From: Strongylocentrotus droebachiensis
Lineage: Eukaryota > Echinodermata > Echinoidea > Camarodonta > Strongylocentrotidae
DNA: 64,000 nt
Direction of reading: 5' to 3'
Assembly (NCBI GenBank): GCA_035222895.1
Contig: JAVYIG010000068.1
Coordinates: 248,001 to 312,000, forward strand
Shown: positions 1 through 13,299 of the stretch, piece by piece
Layout of the letters: the number at the start of each line of letters is the position of its first letter
How positions within the stretch are numbered: the stretch's first letter is position 1
The notes under the pieces: generated by a model
Databases searched by the model: none
Told to the model about the DNA's origin: nothing
Seen by the model: only the letters and a program-made list of their open reading frames with translations
Position numbers and translations under genes: made by a program

Positions 1-3000
1 CGCTTATCGATAGGATAATGTGAATAACGTGTCGAAAAATAACATCATTACGTGCTATTATTAACCGGACAGATTAGAAGATGCTTTAAAGCATGCCCTA
101 TAGTTGAACTGTAACAGTTGTCTTCTAAATTCTTCCATATATAAATTTAAAGGAGGTCAATAATCATTATGAAAGTTGACACATCAATATATATTGTGCA
201 TACATGTAACAATTTGAAAATATTTTGTCTTGGGGGGGGGGGGGGAGGATGAGGGCGTGGGCAATTCAGAAAGGGACCGATATGTGAAAAATTGGGTACT
301 ACTACTAGACCATGGACTGTGGCCTAAAATGGAGGTTTACTAATATCCTTCAAAATGTACGAGTAAATATTGTAGAAATATGCATTCTGTTGGTATCACG
401 TAAACACAGTTTACATTGTATGTGTACAAGATTAAGAGTTATAGAATAAGATATGTGGTACAAAAATGAATATTCAGCACATTAGCTCTCTGGAGGGAGA
501 CGAACTACATGGTCATCTTAGACAGACAGGTAGCCCTTATAGTCTATAGAGAGGTGCTTCTAAATCAGTTTTGAGAAATAAGTAAGAAATAAGCAAACCA
601 ATATAAACAAATGAAAAGAACCGCTATGTTCAGATGATGACAGTAGAATGTCTCTCTAGTCTCTACAAAGAAATTGTTGTGGACCTACGTAATTTCAATT
701 AATATTCCAAATACACTATAGCTGTATTTCCAATCTTCTCAATCTTCGAAGTTCGAGTGACTACTAATACTATATCATTTTTATCAAGTAAAACGCCGAT
801 AATAAATCACGAAGGGTGGACATTCATCATAATGGTTAGCATGCTAATCCCGATGCCAAGAATTATCACAAATAGTATTGTTTATATTAGATCCGAATTT
901 ACCATGATTTTAATTGATTGCCTTGAAATATCAAATCCCTATTTAAAATGCATTTTAGGCAATGAACAGCAAAAGCCATTATCAATGTACATTGCAAATA
1001 ATATGAATAATCAATGTGATAAATTCAGTGAAAATGAAGAAGATGAAATACATTTATATTCCATAATCAAAGGCATTATACTATCAAGGTCATGTTAACA
1101 AAATGTACTCCCAAACAAAGTGTAAATTAAAACGTAGATTACGACCGTGTCGAAGTTTTGCTAGTCCAGAAATAATGTTATTTAATTAACTTTTGAAAAA
1201 AACCTTGCTACGATTATACTTTGTCATAAAACAAAGGTTTGGGCTCAGGACTTTAGATTTTTCTTCTTTGTAAGTTTGTAATGTCTACATTATTCTTATC
1301 TTTGTTATGACTCGAGCACAGCCTTAGATAGAGAATAGAGTTAAGATACATCTCAGAATTAGACAAAAATGTACTTGTAACAAACTTCATAATAAAACAA
1401 CGCGAATGTTGCAAAATTATTACAAAATACGTACCCCATGTATTTCATATGCAACATTCTCAGAGCCTATTATTGTTAGTGCATTCTTTTTCTTCAATTG
1501 AATTATTGGGGGAAGTGAGGAATACCAGTTAGCACATATGTTTACATCTTGCGATGAAGCAAAATTAAAGACATTCAAATATTCACTAATTCTCATCGTC
1601 TATTTTCACTTTTCAGTATTTCAAGATTTATGCTTTTTAAACTTCTATTACTATATCATAAAGTACCTTGAATTTGTTTTGACATTTCTATGATCATTAT
1701 TATCCGGGTCCATTTTACTTGTCACTTCGAAACAAACTTCAAAACACATGAACTTCTTTGCATTTCACTTTATTATAGTCTAGAAGAAGTTCATATGACA
1801 CTAATCACACTATAGTACATGTAACTTTAGAAATAATGTTGTGACTATGCATTGAATTAGGCCTACATGTAATCTTCGTTTCAGAGTGTAAGATTTATCT
1901 ACTATGTATGTATACGTATACCAGAAAACGTGAACATTTTTCATTGTGATTTTGATGTTCGATTCGAACTTTCTGGAGCTTACTTTCCAAATGAATTCAG
2001 AAACAAAAACTTTGTACATGTTACTTTGAAACAGAGTACAGCATGTTATAGAGTATGCCTAATAAAAGATACAATATACCCATTACCTTCACCATATTAT
2101 TGTTATTACACATAAACACTACCTGTGCTATACGTTTCTACACGGTAAATCGTATACACAGTATTACAAGTTCATAGCTTATCTGTGCGAAGATTATAAC
2201 GGTACCCCACTGCTATACGAGGCACCATAGCGAATATAACGGTTTACAGCTAGAGTAACGGGGCTCATTATTATGCAACAACTTGAACGAGAAGAGGGGA
2301 TTATCAGACAAAGGCCTATACAGGCGCTTGGTAGTGCGATCAATAAGTACTTGGATAAACTAGCTAGCTCGTGGAAACAGCCGCCATTTTTTTAAGGCAA
2401 AGACATTGCCAACAGATGCCAAGTTCATGCCGAGATTGACATAAGAATGGAACCCAAAGCACATTACATTGAAGTGAATTGAAATGACATAAATGTTCAC
2501 AATCAATATTCAATAACAGCACAAACAGACAAGTCACGGAACAAAGTTATTGTGATGTGTGCTTTAAACCTACACGGTTACAAACTCACTAACACCAATC
2601 CCATGTCAAGTCCGAATTCACATAATACTAGAAAGCCATGGTCATTGGTCAGACGATCGAGATTTCCTGGACTATTTATTTTGACTCGAATGCGAAAGCT
2701 TTATCAATCATCATGGCTTTCCATATCACCGGAAAAACTAATACCTTTTACTATTATTTAGTAGTAGCTAGCTATATAATATATGCTATCGTCTGTTGCA
2801 CCTATAATGATTATGATAATAAGTCCAGAATGCCATAATTTTCAATGTAATCTTGAAAAGCATGTGCGTTCCGCAAAAACCTCTGGCGCGGCGACCAGCC
2901 AGCATTGTAATCTATCCTTCAACATTCAACGTGGCTTCTACCTTCGATTCAATAGTAAATACGATCAGACTTGGCGAGAATTACCATACTTCAAACATGT

Positions 3001-3377
3001 CAAAACAATAATACTCTGTTAGGTCAATAATAGCATGACTTTATATTCAAAATACTACGATTGTTTGGAACTTTGAACTATAATATAGTTGTCCCTCTAT
3101 TCACTATCTTTAAAAATGCTCAACATATTATATTTGACAGACATGACAGGTATGATGTTAAATGTTTATCATCCTACGAAACGCGAAAGACGGTATTGTT
3201 ATTCAGAGTATATTTACCGCAATTAGTTAACCTGAACACATTAATATCATGTGTTCATAAAACCAATAAACTTGTATGATCTCATGTCGAAACTTTTTAT
3301 TGATGAACTCTTAGAAATCGTGTTATACTTATAGAAAAGCTGAAAACGATCGAAAAGACAAGTCGGGAATATCTCAC
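1..3377. other. AT-rich non-coding stretch
   Basis: I see no convincing gene here. The open frames are short, lack splice logic and have no recognisable motifs. There is a short poly-G run near 232-246. If the candidate exon at 3378-3459 is real, this stretch would be its first intron. Confidence 0.5.
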
Positions 3378-3459
3378 CTTGAATTTGTTCTACAGTGGGG
3401 CGAGGTGATTCCCCGGCCCCCGTCATCGCGTATGGATTCCATCTCGGATAAGGTAACAT
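3378..3459 (-). CDS. candidate first coding exon of an unidentified gene
   Basis: On the minus strand an ATG at 3459-3457 opens 27 codons (starts MLPYPRWNPYAMTG, ends PTVEQIQ). The frame then meets a good splice donor, G|GTGAGA, just after 3378. The DNA around and upstream is richer in G, C and CpG than its surroundings, as expected for a 5' exon. I do not recognise the peptide and found no convincing downstream exon between 1 and 3377, so the rest of the gene would lie off the left edge. It could be a chance frame; a transcript would decide. Confidence 0.3.
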
Positions 3460-6282
3460 ATCAGGCCCTGGTCATCGAACACGGATCATACACGGAAGAA
3501 ACAGGCCAGGCCAGGCGACAGGGACGTCGAATCGGAAAATGGAAGGACGATGTCTAAGGAGTGGCGAAGGAGAGCGAGTTCTAGACTTGGAGTTGGACTT
3601 CTCACATTATACGCTCTCTTTCGCTCTCTTGTCCAATGGGTTTCTAATTATTACCGTCTGCTATGTCCCCCAATGCACAGCCTACAAACTAAGCCCTCAG
3701 AGAGCCAGTTGCTTTGCAGACGCTGTTGCGTAATATCATATTATTGGTCATACATGCATACACACAAGTCGTGCAAACACACAAATACATCGCAACACAG
3801 ACGATATAGTATGTACACACACAGAGAGACAGGACTGGGTCTAAAACGATGAGAATGGGATTTAATCACCCAGCGAAACTGTCGAAATCAAGGTTACGGA
3901 TGAGACCTTGTATATCAGGGAGGGGTGAGCCAGAGAAAATGCGAATCCGCACTGTCAAATTGCAACAATTATCATGATTACTTGGTGCTGCGAAAACAAT
4001 CCAACACTCAACTACCATATCTTTGGCGAAAACATTACATTTCCATTGACAAGTCGAAACGAATTTGAGAAAAATTGAAGGAAAACGGTGAGATTTACTT
4101 GTCGATGTCGTCCCTGTGTACGATATGAAACTGACCATCCCTCCCCCGAAGCGCAGTGGCCAAGACCTAAGCGGTTACGTAACAGTCCGCTCTACAATTT
4201 ACCTTCCCCTTTATTCATGACATTGTACACACAAAAAGCCTCGCCCGCTTGGTCGTCTCCTCGCTAGCTTACCGCTCGCCTGAGCGCTTCGGTGATGCCC
4301 ATGCGAGCCTCGCACGTCGTGTACAGAATGCGACTGGATTTGTGACAAAAATAACACAAGAAAGGGAAAAAAGAGAGGGCATAGTCTTTTTCTTTGTGTC
4401 GGTTATTTTCGACTCCCTCTCTGAAAAACAGATCTTGAGATTGCTCAGCCAAGTATATAAAATCCTGGATTCTTTTCAAAGTTGGTACTTTGCTTTGATT
4501 CTTTGAGAATTTTCAAAAGAGATTAAGAAATCAAACTCAATTGCTCAAAGAGATATTTTGTACACACATTCCGTCTACTTTTTGATGGGCAAAAGTATAG
4601 TCTGCATTTGGATAGACGAAAAGAAGGAACAACATTCATCAAAAATTAATAAAAGAAGTATTAAGAATGAGAGTAAGTGAGAAGAAATATTAGCAATATT
4701 CTGAATACGCAAAAAAGGGGTTGGATAAAATGTACCCAATATGGAAATACAAGATTTTGCCAAATATTTTGTATATTTTACCCTCTTTGCCTTTGGGTTA
4801 TATTTTGTCCAATATTGGCTTTACTCAAAGAAAAAATGCATGCTCCCTTTCCCCTCAGTGATATGTCAAACTTTTTACTTTAACAAAAATTGAAAATGAT
4901 ATTGAAGCAAGCATGTATCTTGTACTGAAATATGAATCGAGAAAAATATTCCTAAAAACAAGGAAATAGAAGTACTTCATTAGGGTTTCATACCACGGCT
5001 CGTAGAATTGACCCTTCCATAACAAACTTTTATAACAGGCTTACAACCCATCGAATCAAATCTTATAATCTATGCAAAATGATACTTCAGAGAGAGAGAG
5101 AGAGAGAGAGAGAAGGGACAAAACAAATGCCCTTGAACGGCTGTATTTGGCATTCAATTTTAGCTTGAACTCTGCATAACTACATACTGCATACACGCAT
5201 ATTTTTCCAGGAAATACTCCCAAGTGAAAAGGAATTGTAAAGCTTCATGATAAAGTGGGAGGTCACGTTTTATGAACAGAAACTTTATCAAGTGATAACC
5301 GCTGCGTCTTTTTGATAATGACATTGATTTCTGATGAATATCATTATTGTAATAGCCACCTTTCGAGGCAATTATCTGTTATGTTCTTCACTGGTATCAT
5401 TTTGACTGATTGATGGCTGACTATAGTTTGAATGATAATACGAAAACTTATAACATCCTGCGGTTATAAGGCCGATAAAAAGGGCGTAAGAATTTAAGTC
5501 AGGATAAGCTTTATCAATTATCTTTATGGAAAAGAAACGCGTGGTACGTTCATTTTGTGGCATGGGCTTTTATAATATTCTGGTGACTTTGATTATCATT
5601 CTATTGGAGGAAAAAATTGAAGTCAAAGATAGAAAACGAATTATAATGGAGCTGAATTTACCTCGGGACAGGCTGAATCTTCAATATATCCTGACTGCAT
5701 GTACCATGGTGCATTATCTCATAAACTATTACTTTTTGTTCGTTTTATTTATTAAAAAAAACTAGATAATAGTTTGGGGATATCTGGAAACATAATCATG
5801 TCCTACAAAGGTAGTAAAACAATTTGTTCATAGTTCTTAAAGATAAAGGTGAGTTCTGGTAAAAAGAAAAGAAATGAATTCTCACAGAATCAAACAAAAC
5901 AAACACTGAATGTTCAAGATTACAAATAAATGTCATTTGTCAAACAATATTGGTAGAAAATGTATATTGGCTGAGTAATGAGCATAAAAAGATTAGGAAA
6001 TCAAGGTTAGTAGCCCCGACCCCATTTGTGTAGACCCATATACACCTTTCTGTGTACAGTGCTTGTTACTTTACCAAGACTGGGCCAAATTTATCATGAT
6101 TTTGATGACTCCAGAACTTTGCAGTACACACCAATACTTACCTGCTACATGATCACATTTTTTCTGATCCATTCAACACCTTTTCTTTCACAATGCAATC
6201 GCATGACCAGAACTCACCTTTATCTTTAATCAACTCTTTTCTTATGATCAGCTTTTGAAATTAAATTTTAGCATATCTATGA
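3460..6282. other. non-coding, possible promoter side of the candidate exon
   Basis: The stretch 3460-4320 is locally less AT-rich, with several CpGs, and would be the upstream region of the 3378-3459 candidate exon. A (GA)n run sits at about 5091-5112. Open frames at 3550-3852 (+) and 3866-4138 (-) have no recognisable domain and no splice support. Nothing else is identifiable. Confidence 0.4.
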
Positions 6283-6508
6283 GAGGAGGCACGATGGTTC
6301 AGTGGAAGAACAGTGGTCTCTTAAATAGGGGTCTCGGGTTCGATACCAATTCGATGCACTTGTGATCTTTGGAAAGGCATATGTCCTCATTACCAAGTCC
6401 CTCGGAGAGGACGTAAAGCCGTCGGTCTCCTGGTTACTTTCCTACGACTCACGAGCATACTCATGCTTTCTTAGCAGTCGGGTAAAACCGATCAACCAAC
6501 CAACCAAA
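6283..6508 (+). mobile_element. tRNA-derived SINE, family 1 (Thr-like head)
   Basis: The head has a tRNA-like A box (tggttcagtgg) and B box (gggttcgatacc). The body carries ctcattaccaagtccctcg, and the 3' part ends in gctttcttagcagtcgggtaaaa. It is clearly the same family as 12003-12227 (+) and 49205-49420 (-). It cannot be a working tRNA gene: the stems are broken and the unit continues for about 150 bp past the tRNA-like part. Confidence 0.85.
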
Positions 6509-7622
6509 CTTTATTTAAGATAAAAAGCCATGAGTGTATATTATCCATGTGTTAAACCCCTTTTTACGTTTTTTAACTGTTTTTGTATTGAATAACGTAT
6601 ATTTTCAAGAATCATTACTCAGATTTATATGTAAATCAGCGTCTTCCATAAACATGACCAAAAATGATGTATTAGATTTTTGAAAACAAATATGATAACT
6701 TTAATAAGTGTTTGAGTTTGAGTTTGAAGTTTATTATCCAACAAAAAGTACATCAATATAACAATCAAACGTGAATGGTTAACATTGAAAGGATAAGGGA
6801 TAAGTGATTCTAATAAGCGCGAACAATTTTTGTCACTATATCAGAGCTTTTTATTAGTCATTAGAAATCCAAATTCAAGTTGTTGTGGGTACTTGGTGGA
6901 AAGGGAAAGAAAGGAATTCCTCATCACATAGTCCACATACATGTTTATGTTATTTGAGGGTCGATAATTACTATGTGGCAGAGCGACCAATCAGGGGGAA
7001 GGTGCGGGAATGGATAACATAGCCCCCCCCCCCCTCCACCAATAAAATGCTTCTTACGTTCCATCCCTTCCCCCTCTCTTTCTCTCTCTCTCTCCCTCTC
7101 TCGATCTCAATCTCTTTGTCTCTTTCCTCTTCCTATGATACTCATTGGCAACACAACACATGTCAGGAAAATATTTTAACATTTGAAGCACTTGGAAAAA
7201 AAGGTTTACGCGATTATCATCTAAAATATATTTTGTAAAAAATCCTCGATATTTTCATATTGACTGCCAAATCCAGGAGCGAGAATATAATTATTCCTGT
7301 ATCGCAGCCTAATATGTCGACATCACATGCATAAAGTGCGTTTGTCCAGGGAAATGTTATCTGCACATTTGCCTGGTATGTCAACAGTCAACCTTACCAA
7401 AATTGGTACTGGCCTTCACCAATAGAAGTTATGGGGACTGTAGAAGGACGGTTGTGTTTTGTTTATGATCTGTTGAAAAGTATAACGTGGAGTTCTGTGT
7501 CAGGGTTTTCGGATCGACTAATAAAAAATCCGATTGAGTGAAATAAAAAACTGAGGTACTTTTTCCTCGAGTTCTAGCCGATGTTGACGATTTCATTTTT
7601 TTGCTGGCGTTGATGTAGCCTG
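6509..7622. other. non-coding with simple repeats
   Basis: There is a poly-C run near 7023-7034 followed by a pyrimidine-rich (CT)n tract, about 7067-7130. No gene or element with recognisable ends is seen. Confidence 0.5.
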
Positions 7623-7623
7623 A

Positions 7624-7915
7624 GGTCTACTTACCCTGGAGGAGGGGGGGGGGGGTAGTCACATATTAGGACATACGGGGGTGCCGCTCTAATGGGTCAC
7701 TTTTCACAAAAATCCCTAAACTTGGGTCCCACTTTTAACAAAAATATAATAAAAAATGGGTCCGTTTTTTCAAAAAAATTCGGGTGTTTTGCCATGCAAG
7801 CACACTAGCAACACCCGTAAAATGGGTCTTTTTTCGAGAAAAATGACCCAAAATGTCCCCTAATAAAGGATAGGGATGTCGAGGCTTGAGCGGCACACCC
7901 CCGTTCCAAGGTCTA
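7624..7915. repeat. putative MITE-like repeat, partly self-complementary
   Basis: A G-rich left edge is followed by recurring atgggtc..ttttt segments. The left part (cgggggtgccgct) and the right part (agcggcacacccccg) are inverted relative to each other, so the unit can fold back. No target duplication is clear. It looks like a degenerate non-autonomous DNA element, but the family is not identified. Confidence 0.4.
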
Positions 7916-9300
7916 CTTATCTTTCTTTTTCACAATCAAATAATCTCCTTCATGAATTTTCTACGAACTGAAGCAAGGATGTTTATCAATTCAGTAGGCT
8001 TATACTTTGTCATGTGATTTTGAAGTTTCTTTTGAAAAACAGCTAAGATTTTAAAGCCATTAAAAGATCCCGTGAATGAGTTATCATGGGTCAGTTAGCA
8101 TGATTAAAAGGAACATGGCTATAATCAAATCAGTCGCCGTTCACCCCATCATCTTATTAGTGAGAAGATGTAATAGTTAGTATGACCGTTACATGCACAT
8201 AGGCCTTCCGTTGCGCATTATAACGGAACAGGATGTGCCGCGCTTTGCTGGTCGCTTTTAGTCTAGCCACGGGCTTTCATTGATTTTTCACTTTTCTCCA
8301 ATTATTCCTGCCCATGCCCCCCGTTTATCGATTCCAGCCCGCCGCCATTATATCATCAATAATAATGAGTATTGCGGTGATGTGCGGTCTGGACTAAAAC
8401 AGTCCTCTCGTTTTCTTTTTACGATCATCCCCCAAAATAAGATAAAGGGCTAGAGATCATAAACACAGTTTGGGAGTGGAGACTACGTCTGGTCAGCAAC
8501 GGTAATGCACTCAGCATTTGGCCTTGTAGACATGCAAATCAGTCGGCCAGACGAAGCAACATGAGTGATTTGATAAACAGTAATGGTCAAGCAATGGCTG
8601 GTCAACTGGTCAAATGATACGAACCCGCTGGGGCCTCAGCAGTAAATATGCAGATGAGATAGCGACAACGTCCAAGCACAAGGCATTTTCAGCGCGCGGG
8701 GGCGAAGCGGCGACGACCTTGAAAGCAATTAAGCTAACAACATACATGTGCGCACATAACTCATGGCGTTGTACAGCACTTTATTTTCATAGAGCGAGCA
8801 GGGAAATACACGTCCATGACATAACATTACGCCATCTTGATTGAAGCCTTGTTTAACGATGGGGGCCAAGTCTATGACATGATAAAGACCAATGTTCGAG
8901 GGTCTGTGTAATCATTAGATGATATAGAAGGACAAAAGGCCAAAGAGCAGCCACAACATAATGACAAAGTCAAAAAGTTCCATGAGAATTCATACCAGTG
9001 AAACTTAGAGGATTTAGTACAAATGCATGATTTTAATCATAAACCCCTCTCAAATAAGCATATGTGAAAGAAGGGTCTCTCATTGACAGGTCTGTCTAAA
9101 TCTGTTCCAACATAAAATTACTTAAATTTTAATTTTTCAAAAGTTCATTGCTCAGGTGGGTTTTTTCTTTTTAAAGGACCTTTAAAAATATGCTATCTAT
9201 AATATATTTCGAGTAGTGCCCCAAGGGAGAAGGAACTTATGAGAAAAACAGAAATTAATGATAGTTTTGTACACATCCTACGTCACAATCCACTGACCGG
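7916..9300. other. non-coding stretch, nothing identified
   Basis: No coding exon, tRNA head or element end is recognised. Composition near 8480-8720 is somewhat more GC- and CpG-rich, which may suit a regulatory region, but no specific site is supported. Confidence 0.45.
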
Positions 9301-9576
9301 GGACTGCGTGGTCGAGTGGTTTAAGGCGCTTGACCGGAAATGCGAAGGTCGAGGGTTCGACACGACACTGATAATATCCTTTGGCAAGATATTAACCTAC
9401 ACTTGCTACTCTCCACCCAGGTGTTAAAAATGGGTACCCGGTAGGATGCGACCGTCATTATTGGTCAAACAGTTTTTGAGCGTCAAGTAACGCCTGGCTG
9501 GAATGCTCCCCAGGGAGTGGAGATTGTGCACACAGTGTGTGCGGGCAAGCACTGGATCCAATGACCGGGGTAATAT
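9301..9576 (+). mobile_element. SINE family 2, 5' part of a split copy
   Basis: A tRNA-like head (gcgtggtcgagtggtttaag, B box gagggttcgacac) leads into the family-2 body with the hallmark aaatgggtacccgg. It breaks off after gaccggggtaatat at 9576. The missing 3' part, with the gcgctta...tataaaagctgaatatt tail, resumes at 18657. The copy was therefore split by the element at 9577-18652. Confidence 0.75.
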
Positions 9577-10093
9577 AGGATTTCCCAGCCAAATTCGCGA
9601 GTTTGTCATTAAAATTAATTTGTCTTGCGTTCAAATTCGACGGTTTTAGTGCTGTCAGATAAATCTCGGGTTTGTATACCTTTTTCTAGTTTTCAAATCT
9701 ATGCAGTTTTCGTTAGAATCTATTTATGTTTCATTCAAATAAATAAACAATGTGCTTCTTTCGCTATTTGTTTATTCGATTTGGCGCAACACGATTTTCT
9801 AGCATCGCGACGGTGTACTTCTAGCATTCTAATTCATTTGTAGCATTCAAATCAACACTTTGTGTACTAAAATTAATGGTCAATATACATTTCTCGTTTA
9901 TTAAACACTTTTTATAGCTCTTTTTTTCTTCTTTCAAGATCGTTTTTTCATGTGTATTTCATCCTATTTTATTTTCTTGCATTTATACTCTTTATATACT
10001 TTTAGATTTATCAGATATTCATCAGCCTTTAAGTTTGATTGTTAAAAAAAAGACTTACATCTACGGACTATTTAATTTTCTTAATTGTAAATA

Positions 10094-10471
10094 ATGGAAA
10101 CCATTGGTGAAGAAGATGTAAACATAATGCTTAGAGATTGTGCATATGCTGATTGTGGTGCATTTGACCAGAATCTACAAGGCAATTTTGATCTTTTGCA
10201 TGTAAATGCCAGGAGTTTATGTAAGAATTATGATGAGATGTTACAATTGTTGTCTTGCTTAAAGCATGATTTTTCTGTGATAGGTGTCTCTGAAACTTGG
10301 TTTAAAACTTCAACTGATATCAATATGTTTCAGATACCTGGCTATTCTTTTGTTCACATATTATGTAGGGCAGAAAAAAATGGCGGTGGGGCATGTCTGT
10401 ACATTAAAGATGATTTGGAATTTAAATTCCGTTTTGATTTTTTTAATGGTAAAATTAACGTTACCATTTAA
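10094..10471 (+). pseudogene. LINE endonuclease, N-terminal part
   Basis: This is the start of an APE-type endonuclease, which nicks target DNA to prime reverse transcription. Visible motifs are LLHVNARSLCKNYDEML near residue 34, the catalytic-region VIGVSETWFK, and the GGGACLYIKDD strand. The open frame is lost shortly after FKFRFDF (about 10445). Related sequence resumes near 13780, so about 3.3 kb is inserted. Confidence 0.8.
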
Positions 10472-12002
10472 AAAATACTTGTGGGGGGCAGGTGAGGGGG
10501 CCCGGCCCCCTGGATACGCCCCTGTTATCATCATCATCTTCATCATGCTTTATTTGCTGTTATTACCTGCCATGATTATTCAGGCTAATTCAAAAAAATT
10601 CTACCTCTAATATCAATAATGTCGCATGATCGTTTAAACCCCCCTCCCCCGATCATACTCCATTATTATCTTCTACTCAATTTCATATATTACATCTTGT
10701 GTCATCTTTTTTTTCACATCACACGAAATCATGAAGCATTCACTGATATTTCACTCACTCTCTTTGAACTGCATACTCATGGTGCAATCATATTGCCTGG
10801 TAATGCATTAATAATTACATGAAACAATGCAATAATTCATATCATATTCTTATTGTCACATGGATTTTTTGTAATATTGTCAACTCATGTACACCTTTTG
10901 TTTCTAACTATTTTAATTGCAACATTCTTCTTATCTCAGTATAATTTTTTAAAAAGATGTTTGGAGCATCCAGATGTTTTTCTGAATTACAATCAAACAA
11001 CCCCAGTAACAAAAAGTAGTAACTTACAGTTGATACAAATATTGCTTGCTTGCTCTGCTCGCTATAGCTCTATGACATTTATGACGTTCGATTGCAACAT
11101 TCGATAGGCAGACAATTTGGTAGCGCTCACATTAAATTAACAACTTTTCGATTAATTGAGTTTAGTCTGAGTAGTCATTTGGTCCTGCAAAGAGGGATAC
11201 AGATAATTATTGTAGTGTGTACGGCCTCTAGCCGAAAAGTACCCAATTTAGGAATCACAAAACATGCTGAGACAAACCAAAAAAAAAAAAAAACATCTTG
11301 CCCTTTCAGTGCTAGAACATGGTCAAAGGCGAACAATTATTGAGCGCTCGCTTGCGATAGTTAATTATATTAATATTCGAATACGGGGTTCAAGTGACAG
11401 TATCCATAATAAAGCATTTAAAATGAATTAAACGTAGAAATATCTCCCTTTCCACAGAATGTATTTTATGCCACTCAATAAAATAGTATTCTTACACATC
11501 CTTGAGGCAGAAAAAAATGGCCTATCACACACGAAAGCAAACATACATATATAAGGTCACATACAGATTACTTCATAACTGTCAATTATTAAGTTAAGTG
11601 TACATAAACATCTGGTCAATTAAAATAAAGAGAAACCGTGTGATACTGCTTTACTAGTTATTCTTAAACTGTGAGATATGGATATAAAAAATCACCAGCA
11701 GAAGAAATTTTGTGAAGATTCCCTGAAATTGAAATATGTGAAACAGTCAAATTCAATTTTCGATAGGATACATGTACAGTGTATATGTTGTAAATCATAC
11801 AATAAACTGGAAATGGTAAATGACAATACATTATTGTATGTGGTTCTGACTGTCTGAAGAATACCGACTGTAAACTGTTGATGTCACAGCCGATTCCCAT
11901 AACTATTGAGTTAAATAATAATTCAGAGATTTTGTTGAAAGATGGAGTAATTACATACACAGTTATTAACACCTGCCTTTGTGTAAGATAACATAGTAAA
12001 TC
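10472..12002. other. insertion DNA inside the LINE endonuclease
   Basis: A GC-rich scrap at 10482-10525 (ggggggcaggtgaggggg ... tggatacgcccctg) resembles the end of a MITE. The rest is AT-rich with no coding signal. Open frames here are short and unsupported. Confidence 0.45.
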
Positions 12003-12227
12003 GAGGAGGCGCGATACCTCAGTCATTAGAGTAGTGGTCTCGTAATCCGGTGGCCCAGGTTCGAAACCAAGTCGATGCGCTATAGTGCCCTTTGGTAAAC
12101 GGCATTAATCCTCATTACCAGGTCCCTCAGAGAGGACCTAAAGCCGTCGGCCGTCTGGTTGCTTACTTACAAGCATTTATGCTTTCTTAGCAGTCAGGTA
12201 AAATAACCACCAATAACCAATAACCAA
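12003..12227 (+). mobile_element. tRNA-derived SINE, family 1 (Thr-like head)
   Basis: This is the best copy of the family. The head contains ggtctCGTaatcc in the anticodon position, matching a threonine tRNA with anticodon CGT, and the B box is ggttcgaaacc. Body and 3' end (cctcattaccaggtccctc, gctttcttagcagtcaggta) match the copies at 6283-6508 and 49205-49420. The tail is a short run of taaccaa repeats. Confidence 0.85.
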
Positions 12228-12240
12228 TTACATGAATCTA

Positions 12241-12391
12241 CAGTGGAAACTCAGTATAAGAGATCTGCTATAACAATATTCCGAATATAACAAGGTAGTG
12301 TTCCGGTCCTATCTCTTTATATTCTTTTGTTTCTTAACCTGATATAACGAGATTCCTGCTATAACAAGGTAATTATACAGAGTTTCTATTG
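12241..12391. mobile_element. pogo/Tigger-like MITE, 151 bp
   Basis: Ends are CAGTGGAAACTCAGTATAA and the reverse complement CAATAGAAACTCTGTATAA. A TA dinucleotide flanks each side, the target duplication of Tc1/mariner-pogo elements. The interior repeats tataacgag/tataacaag in both orientations. It is too short to code for a transposase. Confidence 0.7.
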
Positions 12392-12649
12392 TATATCTAA
12401 CGCTTTCTGATAAAGGTGTAATGAGTAAGTTAGACACCACAATTATATTTGAATTCATGGAAGAAATGTCCTTCCTTGTGCAATACATTTCCTGTCAAGA
12501 CACCTAGTTGCAAATAAATATAAGTACAGTGTACAAGCCCTTTAATATTTTAGACACTATTCTTCAATGATTTGTAATATTAATATGATATTCTGATATA
12601 CTTCTTCTGGTTTGTTGTCTCAAATTAATATGATTGCTGTCTAAAAAAA

Positions 12650-13289
12650 GTCAAATCAAATGAGACACAAAGATGCACATAAATTGAATACAACCTATTG
12701 CGCTAACAAAATGAATACTACACATCTTTATCTTCAGTGTCTGTGTTTTCATCTAAGGATGTGCCATCAACTGGATTTTCACAATCAGTTCACTTGCACA
12801 GATCGGTGCATGGCACATTATGCTGCCTGCAAGAGCATCTTCCCTTGGTTTTCCCACTTGGGACTTTGCAGTTTGTCTTCTTGCAAATGCAGTGGGTTAG
12901 TTTTAGTAAACTGCTAGGGGCAAGGGGTTGCTCTCCACAGACAACATCTGTTCCTCCATTTTCCACTTTCCAACCATGACCTGGAATGTCAGGGGTCTGC
13001 TCTAGACAACATCCATGTACTGCGGCCTGATAATTAGCTCTCCTTTGTTGGTGGGAGACATGCTTTTGACTTTAATAATCAACATGGGTACATGTTGTAC
13101 CTTATTGACACTGTCACACTCTTGTTCATACAACTGGCAAACAAAGCTCTCCAGTCCAGAGAAAACATCCTCCTCTACTGTTAATGAGCTACCTAGCTGC
13201 TGGAATGTGACTTCAACCATCAACTTATATGGTTTAGCTTTGGACCTGCCATGGAAAGTGCTTTTACAGAGTCGCATCCAGTGAAACAA
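12650..13289 (-). pseudogene. decayed cysteine-rich protein, C-terminal part
   Basis: The minus strand encodes a fragment with FHGRSKAKPYKLMVEV, then MSPTNKGELIIRPQYM, then after a frameshift GWKVENGG and a cysteine-rich tail (THCICKKTNCKV..., GRCSCRQHNVPCTDLCK, DCENPVDGTSLDE). This matches, as I recall it, a family of cysteine-rich proteins of unknown function that recur in cnidarian, mollusc and echinoderm genomes. A stop follows LCK in the tail, and the frame shifts near 12980. It lies inside DNA inserted in the LINE, so it was probably carried there by a transposon. Confidence 0.6.
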
Positions 13290-13299
13290 TGGAAAGCAT

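Noticed and set aside
757..1098. 113-codon open frame on the plus strand
   Set aside because: Non-ATG start, no recognisable motif, no splice context and AT-rich composition. Likely chance.
12003..12075. Possible tRNA-Thr gene
   Set aside because: Acceptor and D stems do not pair, and the unit continues into a SINE body. The same holds for the other tRNA-like heads.
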